Shown here: in pieces, positions 1-6,269 of the stretch
Numbering within the stretch: position 1 is the stretch's first letter
Layout: each line of letters opens with the position of its first letter
NCBI GenBank assembly: GCA_003694495.1
Contig: RFJO01000088.1
Location: 1-7,496 of the forward strand
Origin: Candidatus Woesearchaeota archaeon
GTDB taxonomy: Archaea > Nanobdellota > Nanobdellia > SCGC-AAA011-G17 > GW2011-AR17
Direction: 5' to 3'
DNA length: 7,496 nt
Position numbers and translations under genes: made by a program
The notes under the pieces: generated by a model
Seen by the model: only the letters and a program-made list of their open reading frames with translations
Told to the model about the DNA's origin: nothing
Database searches by the model: none

Positions 1-122
1 AAATTCAAGTGCGGAGGCAAGTTTACATCCTGCTCCAGTTGTAAAGCTTTTATATTACATTTTAATAATATTGAATTAATTATTACCTTTAAAACATCTT
101 TATGCACTTTTTTTTTTTTTTT
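1..122. other. Left-edge region without an assignable gene
   Basis: No complete gene can be supported here. On the plus strand, three partial readings enter from the left edge. One ends at a TAA at 42-44, one ends at a TAA at 76-78, and one stays open to 166 and shows a loose Cys pattern (C-G-G-K, then C-S-S-C) in its first 14 codons. On the minus strand, a reading through 50-1 is preceded by a TAA near 54 with no ATG, GTG or TTG between them, so it cannot be a gene start. An AT-rich TATA-like stretch (minus strand, about 47-57) could be a promoter for a gene lying off the left edge. The tail of a plus-strand gene ending at 42-44 or 76-78 and terminating at the T run 108-123 is the simplest reading, but it is not proven. 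Confidence 0.4.
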
Positions 123-123
123 T
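108..123 (+). terminator. 16-base T run, candidate poly-T terminator
   Basis: There are sixteen consecutive T residues on the plus strand with no GC-rich hairpin before them. Archaeal RNA polymerase is known to terminate at T tracts without a hairpin, so this would suit a plus-strand gene entering from the left edge. Read on the minus strand it is an A run abutting the TGA of the 87-residue gene (stop at 123-125), which is the wrong polarity to terminate that gene. A homopolymer of this length is also prone to sequencing-length error. Confidence 0.4.
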
Positions 124-386
124 CAATCATTCAATAACTTGTCAGCATCATCTTTCTTAGCCAAATAATGAATATGGCCGTTAATCTCTAATTCTGCAAG
201 TTTGGGGTCAAATAATAGTTTAAATATAAAATTAAATCTTATTACCTTATTTTCCTTATTTGTTAAAGAAGATTTCTCCTCTAATACGTCTTTTACAGCT
301 ACATTTGTATTTATCTTCAATGGCGGTTCAATTGGCTTAATTTTTTCTACATAAAATTTGTCAAAGTTAAAACCTATTATTGTCAT
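123..386 (-). CDS. Hypothetical 87-residue protein, beta-rich
   Basis: I do not recognise this protein with confidence. It has 87 residues, no cysteine, no signal peptide and no membrane segment. The N-terminus (MTIIGFNFDKFYVEK) and the central stretches alternate hydrophobic and polar residues as beta strands do, and the C-terminus is charged. The layout vaguely recalls small SecB-like beta proteins of DPANN archaea, but that is an impression, not a match. The ATG at 384-386 is well supported: an SD site (GGTGAT, 390-395) lies 3 nt upstream and a TATA box lies at 416-428. It is therefore probably transcribed on its own, downstream of argS but not dependent on argS transcription. The stop codon borders the long T/A homopolymer. 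Confidence 0.75.
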   Translation of the reverse strand: MTIIGFNFDKFYVEKIKPIEPPLKINTNVAVKDVLEEKSSLTNKENKVIRFNFIFKLLFDPKLAELEINGHIHYLAKKDDADKLLND

Positions 387-389
387 TTT

Positions 390-395
390 ATCACC
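390..395 (-). promoter_or_regulatory. Shine-Dalgarno site of the 87-residue gene
   Basis: On the minus strand GGTGAT precedes the ATG by three bases. It matches the complement of the archaeal 16S rRNA 3' end (AGGAGGTGAT) at its right half. The site fixes the start at 386 and shows that this transcript has a leader, unlike several neighbours. Confidence 0.65.
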
Positions 396-415
396 GTTTA
401 TAAAAAATTCTAGCA

Positions 416-428
416 GAATATATAAAAC
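416..428 (-). promoter_or_regulatory. TATA-box promoter of the 87-residue gene
   Basis: On the minus strand GTTTTATATATTC is a good archaeal TATA box. Its centre near 422 predicts transcription start near 396, which gives a leader of about 10 nt just containing the SD site. It lies between the stop of argS (436) and the next start, so the 87-residue gene has its own promoter. Confidence 0.6.
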
Positions 429-435
429 TTGTGAT

Positions 436-2097
436 TTACATTACGTCTAACGTCTCAATACCTAATAAATCTAAACCATTCTTTAAGACTTGCATAACTG
501 CCTTAGAAAGTATTAACCTTGCATTCTTTAATTTTTCATCTTCTGTAAGGATTGGACAATTATGGTAAAATTCATTATATGCCCTGCCAAGATCGCTTAA
601 ATAATTTGCAATTATATGCGGGTTAAATGAAGTAAACGATTTATGGACAGATTCTTGGAACTGTGAAAGTAAAGTGATAAGCTTATCTTCTTCTGTCCTT
701 GTCAACAAAGAATAATCTATTTTTCCCTTAATCTGGCCTTTTTTAAACAATGAATTTATCCTGGCGTAAACATATTGCAAATATGGTGCCGAATCGCCTT
801 CAAAGGATAATGCTTCTTCTATATCAAAAAAAACGTTTTTATCTCTTGACACTTTCAAAATTGAATATTTTATGGCGCCATAAGCTATGATTTTAGCCCT
901 TTTCTTTAAATCCTTGACCTTGCCGTGCCTTTTTATGATCTCTTTTTCTGCCTTGCTTAATGCTTCTTTCATAACGTCTTCAAGAAGGACTAATGTGCCT
1001 TTCCTTGTGGACATTTTGCCTTGGCCTTTAAGCAAAATATAAGAATAATAAATAGGAACCGGGGATTTTACTTTAAGCATTGATAAGGCTATCTTTAACT
1101 GTTCAAAGTAAAGCTTATGATCTTCACCTAAAATAATTAAGTTTACATCATTGGCTTTTTTCATCTTATCTATAGTATATGCCATGTCCCTTACAACATA
1201 TAAAGAAGTTCCATCGTTTCTAGTAAGCACCAATACAGGGTTGCGCATGGATAAATTGTGACCTTTAAGGTCTAATACTTTCCTATTGTTTTCATCAATG
1301 AAAACCTTATCTGTACGTTCAAGTTTTTTTATTATTTCCTTAGTGCTATTATCCCATAAATATTTAGATTCGTAATCAAATTTGTCGTATTTTATGCCGA
1401 GCTCAGAAAGGATATTTGTCTGACCTTTAATGCACGTGTCAACAATTTTTCTAAACTCATTTTTTACCTTTTTGTCACCTAACTCAAGCTTGTTTATTAT
1501 ATCAAAAATCTGCTTTTCTAATTCTGGATTTGATTTAAGTTTGTTGTTTAATTTTACGTAAGCGTCAAGCAGTTGTTCAAATTTAAGGTTTTTTCCTTGA
1601 GAAGCTAAAACTAACATAGCTATCTGTTTACCTATGTCATTTACAAAATAATGAACAGTGGTTTTGTAACCCTGAAATCTTAACATCCTTGAGATTGAGT
1701 CGCCGATTATGGCGTTCCTTGACCTGCCCATATGAGGAGATGCGTTAGGGTTAATGCTTGTGTGCTCGATTAAGGCCTTTTTACCTTTGCCTATGTTAGA
1801 AGAACCAAAAGATGATTTTTCAGTTAAGATTTTATTTATAATTGTGTCAGCTATGTAAGTCTTGTTTAAGAAAAAATTTACATAAGGGCCAACGTTTTCA
1901 ATCTTTACAATGTATTTGGTTGGCTTGATTTTTGAAGCTAACTCTTCGGCTATTAAAGAAGGATTCTTTTTATATTTCCTTGCTAAGGTGAAACAAGGAA
2001 AAGCGTAATCCCCTAGCTCTGGGTTGGGCGGCACTTCTAGCACTATATCTTCTTTAACATGCTTCTTTAATATTTTTAAGACTAAATTTTTGTACAT
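436..2097 (-). CDS. argS: Arginyl-tRNA synthetase
   Basis: This is a class I aminoacyl-tRNA synthetase that charges tRNA-Arg with arginine using ATP in the cytosol. The 553 residues are full length for the family. Residues 1 to about 85 form the N-terminal tRNA-recognition domain (PPNPELGDYAFP near 23-34). The HIGH-class signature is PHMGRSRN at 121-128, followed by the conserved NAIIGD and HYFVNDIGKQ (149-158). A YVVRDMAY block sits at 300-307, GEDH at 324-327 and the KMSKS loop is KMSTRKG at 361-367. The C-terminal DALR anticodon-binding domain includes DSAPYLQYVYAR and ends in LLGIETLDVM, a typical ArgRS terminus. HxGR instead of HIGH is a known variant in some archaeal ArgRS, so it is not a defect. 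The ATG lies 6 nt after the stop of the 169-residue gene. The only SD-like AGGA (2111-2114) is 13 nt away, so translation may depend on coupling within a shared transcript. Confidence 0.97.
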   Translation of the reverse strand: MYKNLVLKILKKHVKEDIVLEVPPNPELGDYAFPCFTLARKYKKNPSLIAEELASKIKPTKYIVKIENVGPYVNFFLNKTYIADTIINKILTEKSSFGSSNIGKGKKALIEHTSINPNASPHMGRSRNAIIGDSISRMLRFQGYKTTVHYFVNDIGKQIAMLVLASQGKNLKFEQLLDAYVKLNNKLKSNPELEKQIFDIINKLELGDKKVKNEFRKIVDTCIKGQTNILSELGIKYDKFDYESKYLWDNSTKEIIKKLERTDKVFIDENNRKVLDLKGHNLSMRNPVLVLTRNDGTSLYVVRDMAYTIDKMKKANDVNLIILGEDHKLYFEQLKIALSMLKVKSPVPIYYSYILLKGQGKMSTRKGTLVLLEDVMKEALSKAEKEIIKRHGKVKDLKKRAKIIAYGAIKYSILKVSRDKNVFFDIEEALSFEGDSAPYLQYVYARINSLFKKGQIKGKIDYSLLTRTEEDKLITLLSQFQESVHKSFTSFNPHIIANYLSDLGRAYNEFYHNCPILTEDEKLKNARLILSKAVMQVLKNGLDLLGIETLDVM

Positions 2098-2103
2098 TTT
2101 AAT

Positions 2104-2613
2104 TTAATTATCCTTTTTAAGGTTATAAACTTTATTAAAAAGTTCGATAAATGTTTGCTGATTAAGCCTTAACCCTGCCTGGAGAAGCAAATTAGCATAC
2201 CTTAGCCCTTCCTCTTTTGGATTTAGGTGTTTAGGCCTATAATTGTATAATTTTGTTAATGTGTAGGTACACAAAAAGCCTTCGTTTAGTTCTAAAACAA
2301 CAGGTTTTTCATTTTTTGTTACTGCTTTATGTGAAAAGTTTACTTTTATGTTGTCTTTTTCATATGCAAAACGTTTTTTTTCAAAACCGTGGTCTAAAAG
2401 TTCTTGGGCTAGGAGCTTTTTATAAATTGTTTTGCTAGAATATTGAGAATAATCCAAATCTATAGAAGATGTTTTTACGCGTTCCAATGTTGTTAAAGGG
2501 CCTAGATAAGAAACAACTTTTTGCTTGGAATATTTCTTTCTTTTGCTCCAAATGTTCTTTACAAGGTAAGCATAATGCTTGTTTTGGATTGATTTTATGC
2601 GAATAAACGCCAT
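2104..2613 (-). CDS. Uncharacterised 169-residue protein upstream of argS
   Basis: The function is unknown. The first ~40 residues (MAFIRIKSIQNKHYAYLV..., ending KVVSYLGPL) form a small basic beta-rich module. It resembles a recurrent archaeal N-terminal segment of the form xFIRIKxIxGKxYAYLVEN...QKVxxYLG, and also the N-terminal segment of IS1634/IS4-type transposases. No transposase DDE core follows, so this is not evidence of a mobile element. Residues ~55-80 and 130-165 are predicted helical, with a central strand-rich part around 85-115. The protein is strongly basic, so nucleic-acid binding is a reasonable guess but no more. A TATA box at 2638-2648 predicts transcription start about 3 nt before the ATG, and there is no SD site, fitting a leaderless mRNA. 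It is the first gene of a probable operon with argS (6-nt gap). Confidence 0.8.
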   Translation of the reverse strand: MAFIRIKSIQNKHYAYLVKNIWSKRKKYSKQKVVSYLGPLTTLERVKTSSIDLDYSQYSSKTIYKKLLAQELLDHGFEKKRFAYEKDNIKVNFSHKAVTKNEKPVVLELNEGFLCTYTLTKLYNYRPKHLNPKEEGLRYANLLLQAGLRLNQQTFIELFNKVYNLKKDN

Positions 2614-2637
2614 AATATATTAGGCACTATGAAATAA

Positions 2638-2653
2638 CATATAAATTTTTCCA
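2638..2653 (-). promoter_or_regulatory. TATA/BRE promoter of the 169-residue gene and argS
   Basis: On the minus strand GGAAAAATTTATATG contains an A-rich BRE-like element followed by a TATA box centred near 2642. The predicted start is near 2616, only a few bases before the ATG at 2613. This implies a leaderless transcript that probably runs on into argS. Confidence 0.6.
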
Positions 2654-2663
2654 ATTTTAAGTT

Positions 2664-2900
2664 TTATATCAGTTTATTCTCTGAATCTTCTTCAATGATA
2701 TGTATTACATTTACAGGGCAAGATTCTGCTGCAGACTTGTTGCATTCCAAATCTTTCTCTTCTATAACCAACTTGTTATTTTTGTTGTTTTTTAACAAAG
2801 ATTTGCCGTCTTCACCCTGTTCCCAAAACTCAGGGCAAATAGACCAACAAGAACCGCATGCTATGCAGTTTTCCCTGTCATGTTCAATCCTATACTTCAT
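2664..2900 (-). CDS. Single-cluster [4Fe-4S] ferredoxin
   Basis: This is a small soluble electron carrier of 78 residues, the usual size for Thermococcus/Thermotoga-type monocluster ferredoxins. The motif C12-I-A-C15-G-S-C18-W-S-I-C22-P and the distal C61-P bind one [4Fe-4S] cluster through C12, C15, C18 and C61. C22 and C53 are placed like the pair that forms a disulfide in this family. The second ligand is Cys, not the Asp seen in Pyrococcus furiosus ferredoxin, so a full 4Fe cluster is expected. No second CxxCxxC motif is present. The ATG overlaps the 3' end of the kinase gene by 11 nt and is preceded by a strong SD (AGGAGGTT, 2906-2913) inside that gene, so the two are co-transcribed and likely translationally coupled. 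The redox partner cannot be told from this window. Confidence 0.95.
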   Translation of the reverse strand: MKYRIEHDRENCIACGSCWSICPEFWEQGEDGKSLLKNNKNNKLVIEEKDLECNKSAAESCPVNVIHIIEEDSENKLI

Positions 2901-3423
2901 TTTCTAACCTCCTTAATAATCTATCTATATCAGAATAAAAACCTTCTAAAGATGAATTGTTGCAAAGAAAGTAGTCTGACTTGCATAAAACTTTAGCCAA
3001 GCCCTTATTTTCAATGTCTCTTGTGTCCCTGGCTAAAAAATCCTCTAATTTCTGGGCGTCAGATTTTGTCCTCCTTGAATAGCGTATAAGCTTGTCTGCA
3101 ACTATCGAAATTGTTATCATATCAGGAAACTTTTGTTTAACAAGATCAACCTCTTCCTGACTTCTTATACCTGTTATGACGATGTTATTGCCCTGAATAT
3201 TTTCAATCGCGCGTAAAGTTACAATGTCCATTCTGCCAGATTCTTTTCTCCAAACATCGCCGAGCCAAGACTGATTGATTTTGGTGGGTTCTTTGCCCAT
3301 ATCAATTAAGGATTTAACCAAGATATCAGATGTGTTTATCTTTTTATAATTATAATTTTTTACCAAATAATCAGCAAAGGTGTCTTTGCCTGCCCTTGCC
3401 AGTGAAACTACAACAATTATCAT
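2890..3423 (-). CDS. P-loop nucleotide kinase, UPF0200 / dephospho-CoA kinase-like
   Basis: This is a 177-residue P-loop kinase resembling the archaeal UPF0200 family and the wider dephospho-CoA/deoxynucleotide monophosphate kinase group. The N-terminal strand MIIVVV leads into a P-loop S7-L-A-R-A-G12-K13-D14-T15, then a helix and a second strand (YKKINTSDIL). The middle carries ITGIRSQEEVD (83-93), close to the DGIRSxxEVE block typical of UPF0200. An Arg-rich lid-like segment (RYSRRTKSD) is followed by FLARDTRD. The C-terminal SDYFLCNNSSLEGF matches the usual ADYVIxNxGTLEEF ending. The first Gly of the Walker A GxxxxGK is Ser, and GKD-T replaces GKS/T. The substrate is unresolved: a nucleoside monophosphate or dephospho-CoA. 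The gene is divergent from the dCMP deaminase and overlaps the ferredoxin. There is no SD; a TATA box at 3441-3451 fits a leaderless ATG at 3423. Confidence 0.85.
   Translation of the reverse strand: MIIVVVSLARAGKDTFADYLVKNYNYKKINTSDILVKSLIDMGKEPTKINQSWLGDVWRKESGRMDIVTLRAIENIQGNNIVITGIRSQEEVDLVKQKFPDMITISIVADKLIRYSRRTKSDAQKLEDFLARDTRDIENKGLAKVLCKSDYFLCNNSSLEGFYSDIDRLLRRLENEV
2906..2913 (-). promoter_or_regulatory. Strong Shine-Dalgarno site of the ferredoxin
   Basis: On the minus strand AGGAGGTT lies 5 nt before the ATG at 2900 and is embedded in the last codons of the kinase (Arg-Arg-Leu). It is the best SD site in the window. It fixes the ferredoxin start and shows that this downstream operon gene uses SD-led initiation, while the first gene does not. 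Confidence 0.8.
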
Positions 3424-3440
3424 GTTTTAATTTAAAAATT

Positions 3441-3451
3441 CTATATATTAA
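3441..3451 (-). promoter_or_regulatory. Probable TATA box of the kinase-ferredoxin operon
   Basis: On the minus strand TTAATATATAG is centred about 22 nt upstream of the ATG at 3423, which predicts a start at or very near the initiation codon. A second candidate, GAATATAAAAAC (3455-3466), would give a leader of about 12 nt without an SD. The sequence cannot decide between them. Confidence 0.45.
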
Positions 3452-3520
3452 AATGTTTTTATATTCTTGGAGATATAAGTTCTAAGTTTTATTTACAGAA
3501 TAATATACTTTAAAATGCAT

Positions 3521-3532
3521 AAATTTTTAAAC
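3521..3532 (+). promoter_or_regulatory. Probable TATA box of the dCMP deaminase
   Basis: The plus-strand stretch AAATTTTTAAAC is centred about 26 nt upstream of the ATG at 3554, the distance expected for leaderless initiation there. It lies downstream of the alternative ATG at 3515, so it cannot serve that start. It shares a 130-nt divergent intergenic region with the kinase promoter. Confidence 0.4.
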
Positions 3533-3553
3533 ATAATATGTTTGCTTAAGTTT

Positions 3554-4033
3554 ATGTATCAAAGACCAACATGGGATGAGTATTTTATGCAGCTTGTGGA
3601 AGTTGTTGCTAAACGTGGAACTTGTGACAGAGGTAGGACAGGGGCTGTGATCGTGAAGGATAAAAGAATACTTTCTACAGGTTATGTTGGGTCGCCACCA
3701 AAGTTGCCGCATTGTGATGAAGCTGGACATTTAATGAAAACTGTTGTAGATGAAAATGGTAATGAATCAAAACATTGTTTGAGAACATTGCATGCTGAAA
3801 TGAGTGCAATTGCGTGGGCAGCAAAACAAGGTATTTCATTGGATGGTTCAACTTTGTACTGTAAAATGTCGCCGTGTTTTCATTGCGCAAAAATGATTGT
3901 AAGTTCTGGAATAAAAAGAGTAGTGTGCAAGAAAAGATATCATGCTGATAAAGAATCAATGGAATTGTTTGAAAAAGCTGGAGTTGAAGTGCAAATATTA
4001 AACAATGAAATAGAAACTTATGATGATCAATGA
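3554..4033 (+). CDS. dCMP (deoxycytidylate) deaminase
   Basis: This zinc-dependent deaminase converts dCMP to dUMP, feeding dTMP synthesis. With the start at 3554 the protein has 159 residues and begins [12 protein letters not shown], matching the usual family N-terminus (RPSWDEYFM). The catalytic zinc site is H80-A-E82 ([11 protein letters not shown]), with E82 as the proton shuttle, and P107-C108-F-H-C111. H53-C54 (LPHC) and H74-C75 before the HAE are placed like the extra structural-zinc residues of dCMP deaminases. [12 protein letters not shown] matches the substrate-binding block GYNGxPxGxxHC, with V in place of N. An in-frame ATG at 3515 would add 13 hydrophobic residues not typical of the family, and a TATA-like element overlaps that stretch, so I reject it. 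The gene is divergent from the kinase, and its stop overlaps that of lonB by 7 nt. Assignment to dCMP rather than another cytidine substrate rests on family resemblance. Confidence 0.9.
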   Translation: MYQRPTWDEYFMQLVEVVAKRGTCDRGRTGAVIVKDKRILSTGYVGSPPKLPHCDEAGHLMKTVVDENGNESKHCLRTLHAEMSAIAWAAKQGISLDGSTLYCKMSPCFHCAKMIVSSGIKRVVCKKRYHADKESMELFEKAGVEVQILNNEIETYDDQ

Positions 4034-5898
4034 TTTATCTTTTCCCAAACGTCTTCCTTGCCTTTCCAGTCTAAGGCGTTCTTTAAAACTTCTTTAATTG
4101 ACTCTACAGGAATAATTTTTATTTTGCTTAATTTATTTTTACCAATCACAATGTCGTCCTTGTTTGATTTGGGAATTATTACCTGTTTCATGCCGGCGTC
4201 TATAGCTGCCTCTACTTTAGCTGTTACGCCGCCAACCGCTAATACCTCTCCCCTCACAGATAATGAACCTGTCATGGCAGTGTCCTGCTTAACCGGTATA
4301 TGCTTCAATGCTGAAATTATTGCAGTAGCTACAGCTATCGAGGCTGAGTCGCCTTCAACACCTTCATGAGTTTGAATAAACTGTGTATAAATGTCGTATT
4401 TTTCTTTCAAATCTTCGCCAAAATATTTAAGGATGATGGCTGACACATTTTTCACGGCTTCCCTTGCAATTTCTCCCAATTTTCCTGTAGCAACAAACTC
4501 AGTCTTTTTTCCGCCAAGAGTAACTTCTGATTCAATAGGTAAAACTATTCCAGAATATGCTGAACCTGAACCTATTACAGCTAAACCGTTTACCCTGCCA
4601 ATTAAAGTGCCTTTAGTGACAATAACATCGTAACGTTTCTTTGCCTCAATGTACCTGTCTGCAATCTGTTGCTCAAGACTCCTTGCAAGTTTTTTTGCGT
4701 TGATGACATCTTCTTTTGTAACAAACTTATGCTTTGCCTCTAAAGCTAAATCACCGGCTGCCCTTACCAACCCGCCAAGTTCTCTTAACCTTACAGTAAG
4801 CTTGCCTTTAGACGATGCCATCCTTCTGGCTTCATTGATTATTATTTCAACTGCTTCCTTTTCAAAATGTGGTATCTTGCCGTCTTTATTAACTTCTTGT
4901 GCAACAAAAACTGCAAGCTTGTCACGGTTTTCTTGAGTATCTTCCATGGTTGTGTTCATGTAAACTTCGTAACCGTATCCACGTATTCTTGACCTTAATG
5001 CAGGGTGCATTTTCTTGATAGTTTCCAAATTACCAGCAGCAACCATGATGAAGTCGCATGGTACTGGCTCTGAACGCGTCATTGCGCCTGAGGAACGTTC
5101 AGACTGGCCAGTGATTGGGTACTTCTTTTCCTGTAATGCTGTCAAAAGTTCCTGCTGTGAGTGTGGGTGCAAGGTTGCAATCTCGTCTATGAATAATACT
5201 CCGCCGTTTGCACGGTGTATCATGCCAGGGATTAAACGCTGGTACGGTGGCGTGCCTAAGCCTCCTGACTGGAGAGGATCGTGAAGTACGTCCCCCAATA
5301 AAGCTCCAGCGTGTGCGCCTGTAGCGTCAAGGAAAGGAGCTTTCTTCATGTCAGATGAGTCTATAAGCAATTTTGGAACCTGAACCTTGGATGATGATTG
5401 CATCTTCCTTGAAACGTTTAATGTAATCATTGCACCAATAATTAATACTACAGAAGTTATCATAGAAGCTGCGTAAATTACAGCGTTGTCAAATGGAAAG
5501 ATCTTCTTTGAATAAAGGTAGTAAGGGATTATGCTAAGGATTATTATGATAACTAACATTATTATTGTCTGGTTTTTGAATGAGCCTAACGCTTGAATTT
5601 TTGCTTTAGTTACTAACTCTTTACCCTGGCCTTTAGGAAGGGTGCGTATCAAAGGAATATTTTCATCTGTGGGGTTAGGAAGAGATATTACGTCAACCAA
5701 CTTTTCATTTGGTAAAAGTTCGGCTAATGCCTGGCCAATCATAGACTTGCCTGTACCAGGGTCGCCTATAAGAAGAAGATGACGGCGCTGTTTTGCAACT
5801 TTCCTTACCAAGTTAACAGCATCTTCCTGACCTATAATCTGGTCAATTATGTTTTTTGAAATCTTAATATCCTTAGTAGTTTTATATTTCAAAGCCAT
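4027..5898 (-). CDS. lonB: Archaeal membrane-anchored Lon protease (LonB)
   Basis: This ATP-dependent protease degrades membrane and misfolded proteins and is anchored on the inner face of the cytoplasmic membrane. With the start at 5898 it has 623 residues, normal for LonB. The order is: Walker A GDPGTGKS at 45-52; a LonB-specific insertion with two transmembrane helices (about 111-129 and 138-160); a conserved [16 protein letters not shown] block; Walker B GGVLFIDE at 232-239; a sensor-1-like VAAGN; an Arg-rich LRSRIRGYG; then the protease domain with catalytic Ser518 (EGDSAS) and Lys561 ([10 protein letters not shown]), 43 residues apart as in other archaeal Lon. No intein or frameshift is seen. 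The longer reading from 5970 adds 24 residues, overlaps the PRC-barrel gene by 32 nt and contains the promoter. It is rejected because a strong TATA box at 5921-5930 predicts a leaderless start at 5898. Confidence 0.97.
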   Translation of the reverse strand: MALKYKTTKDIKISKNIIDQIIGQEDAVNLVRKVAKQRRHLLLIGDPGTGKSMIGQALAELLPNEKLVDVISLPNPTDENIPLIRTLPKGQGKELVTKAKIQALGSFKNQTIIMLVIIIILSIIPYYLYSKKIFPFDNAVIYAASMITSVVLIIGAMITLNVSRKMQSSSKVQVPKLLIDSSDMKKAPFLDATGAHAGALLGDVLHDPLQSGGLGTPPYQRLIPGMIHRANGGVLFIDEIATLHPHSQQELLTALQEKKYPITGQSERSSGAMTRSEPVPCDFIMVAAGNLETIKKMHPALRSRIRGYGYEVYMNTTMEDTQENRDKLAVFVAQEVNKDGKIPHFEKEAVEIIINEARRMASSKGKLTVRLRELGGLVRAAGDLALEAKHKFVTKEDVINAKKLARSLEQQIADRYIEAKKRYDVIVTKGTLIGRVNGLAVIGSGSAYSGIVLPIESEVTLGGKKTEFVATGKLGEIAREAVKNVSAIILKYFGEDLKEKYDIYTQFIQTHEGVEGDSASIAVATAIISALKHIPVKQDTAMTGSLSVRGEVLAVGGVTAKVEAAIDAGMKQVIIPKSNKDDIVIGKNKLSKIKIIPVESIKEVLKNALDWKGKEDVWEKINH

Positions 5899-5920
5899 TG
5901 AATTTAATAAAGAAGAAATA

Positions 5921-5932
5921 AGTTTATATAGG
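5921..5932 (-). promoter_or_regulatory. TATA-box promoter of lonB
   Basis: On the minus strand CCTATATAAACT is a near-consensus archaeal TATA box between the stop of the PRC-barrel gene (5939) and the lonB ATG at 5898. Its centre near 5926 predicts a start at about 5900, giving a leaderless lonB mRNA. It shows that lonB need not be read from the upstream gene's promoter. Confidence 0.7.
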
Positions 5933-5938
5933 TTATGG

Positions 5939-6202
5939 TTATATGATATCTTCCTCAGCCACAACCACAAAATCGCCTACAGCCATTACTGCGCTAAAAG
6001 GTACTAACCATTGGCCCTGCTTGTTTCTTTCCAAATCTAAGTTATCTATGTAAGATGTAGGATTTTTAAGAATAATGTGGATAAGTTCACCTGTCCTTGT
6101 TTCAAACGTCAAGTTACCTACTTCACCAAACTTTTTACCTGATTTGGTAACAACTGTTTTGCCAATCAAATGTTTTGAATATGTTTTGTCTTCTTCGTTC
6201 AT
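5939..6202 (-). CDS. PRC-barrel domain protein
   Basis: This is an 87-residue single-domain PRC-barrel protein of the archaeal type. The core pattern is visible throughout: [18 protein letters not shown] (12-29), a strand pair ending TGELIHIIL (37-45), then [16 protein letters not shown] (66-81) closing the barrel. There is no membrane segment or signal. Small archaeal PRC-barrel proteins are thought to be protein- or RNA-binding adaptors. Two in haloarchaea (CdpB1/CdpB2) act in FtsZ-based cell division with SepF, but nothing here shows that role, and no ftsZ or sepF is in the window. The start at 6202 is supported by a G-rich SD (AAAGGGGGTT) 8 nt upstream and a TATA box at 6241-6252. The gene lies directly upstream of lonB, which has its own promoter. 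Confidence 0.88.
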   Translation of the reverse strand: MNEEDKTYSKHLIGKTVVTKSGKKFGEVGNLTFETRTGELIHIILKNPTSYIDNLDLERNKQGQWLVPFSAVMAVGDFVVVAEEDII

Positions 6203-6210
6203 TTATATAA

Positions 6211-6218
6211 CCCCCTTT
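6211..6218 (-). promoter_or_regulatory. Shine-Dalgarno-like site of the PRC-barrel gene
   Basis: On the minus strand AAAGGGGG (followed by TT) ends 8 nt before the ATG at 6202. It pairs only partly with the 16S 3' end (AGG/GGT core) but is the only G-rich element in an AT-rich leader, so it likely directs initiation there. Confidence 0.5.
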
Positions 6219-6240
6219 GATAATGATAAAAATTGTACAC

Positions 6241-6258
6241 TGATTTATATAGTTTTCT
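6241..6258 (-). promoter_or_regulatory. TATA/BRE promoter of the PRC-barrel gene
   Basis: On the minus strand AGAAAACTATATAAATCA combines an A-rich BRE-like element with a near-consensus TATA box. The box centre near 6247 predicts transcription start near 6221 and a leader of about 19 nt that includes the SD site. Confidence 0.65.
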
Positions 6259-6269
6259 AAGATTTTGTT

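Noticed and set aside
1..50. Minus-strand stretch reading T-G-A-G-C-K-L-A-S-A-L-E-F, and a CTTGAA resembling a tRNA-Ser anticodon loop
   Set aside because: The reading has a stop just upstream with no start codon between, and the anticodon-like loop has no complementary stem or D-arm. Too short to assign.
1..168. Plus-strand frame with a zinc-ribbon-like Cys pattern
   Set aside because: Only a C-G-G-K and a C-S-S-C are seen, the frame runs through the T homopolymer into the antisense of the next gene, and the upstream part is missing.
2104..2613. Possible transposase because of the N-terminal resemblance to IS1634-type proteins
   Set aside because: There is no DDE core, no terminal inverted repeats and no target-site duplication, and the gene is in a stable-looking operon with argS.
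3675..3959. 94-codon minus-strand open frame
   Set aside because: It is antisense to the zinc motifs of the dCMP deaminase and is composed of low-information residues (Ser, Leu, Phe, His). It is a shadow frame.
5015..5284. 89-codon plus-strand open frame with several Cys codons
   Set aside because: It lies entirely antisense to the Walker B and sensor region of lonB and has no family resemblance, TATA box or SD. It is a shadow of a real gene.
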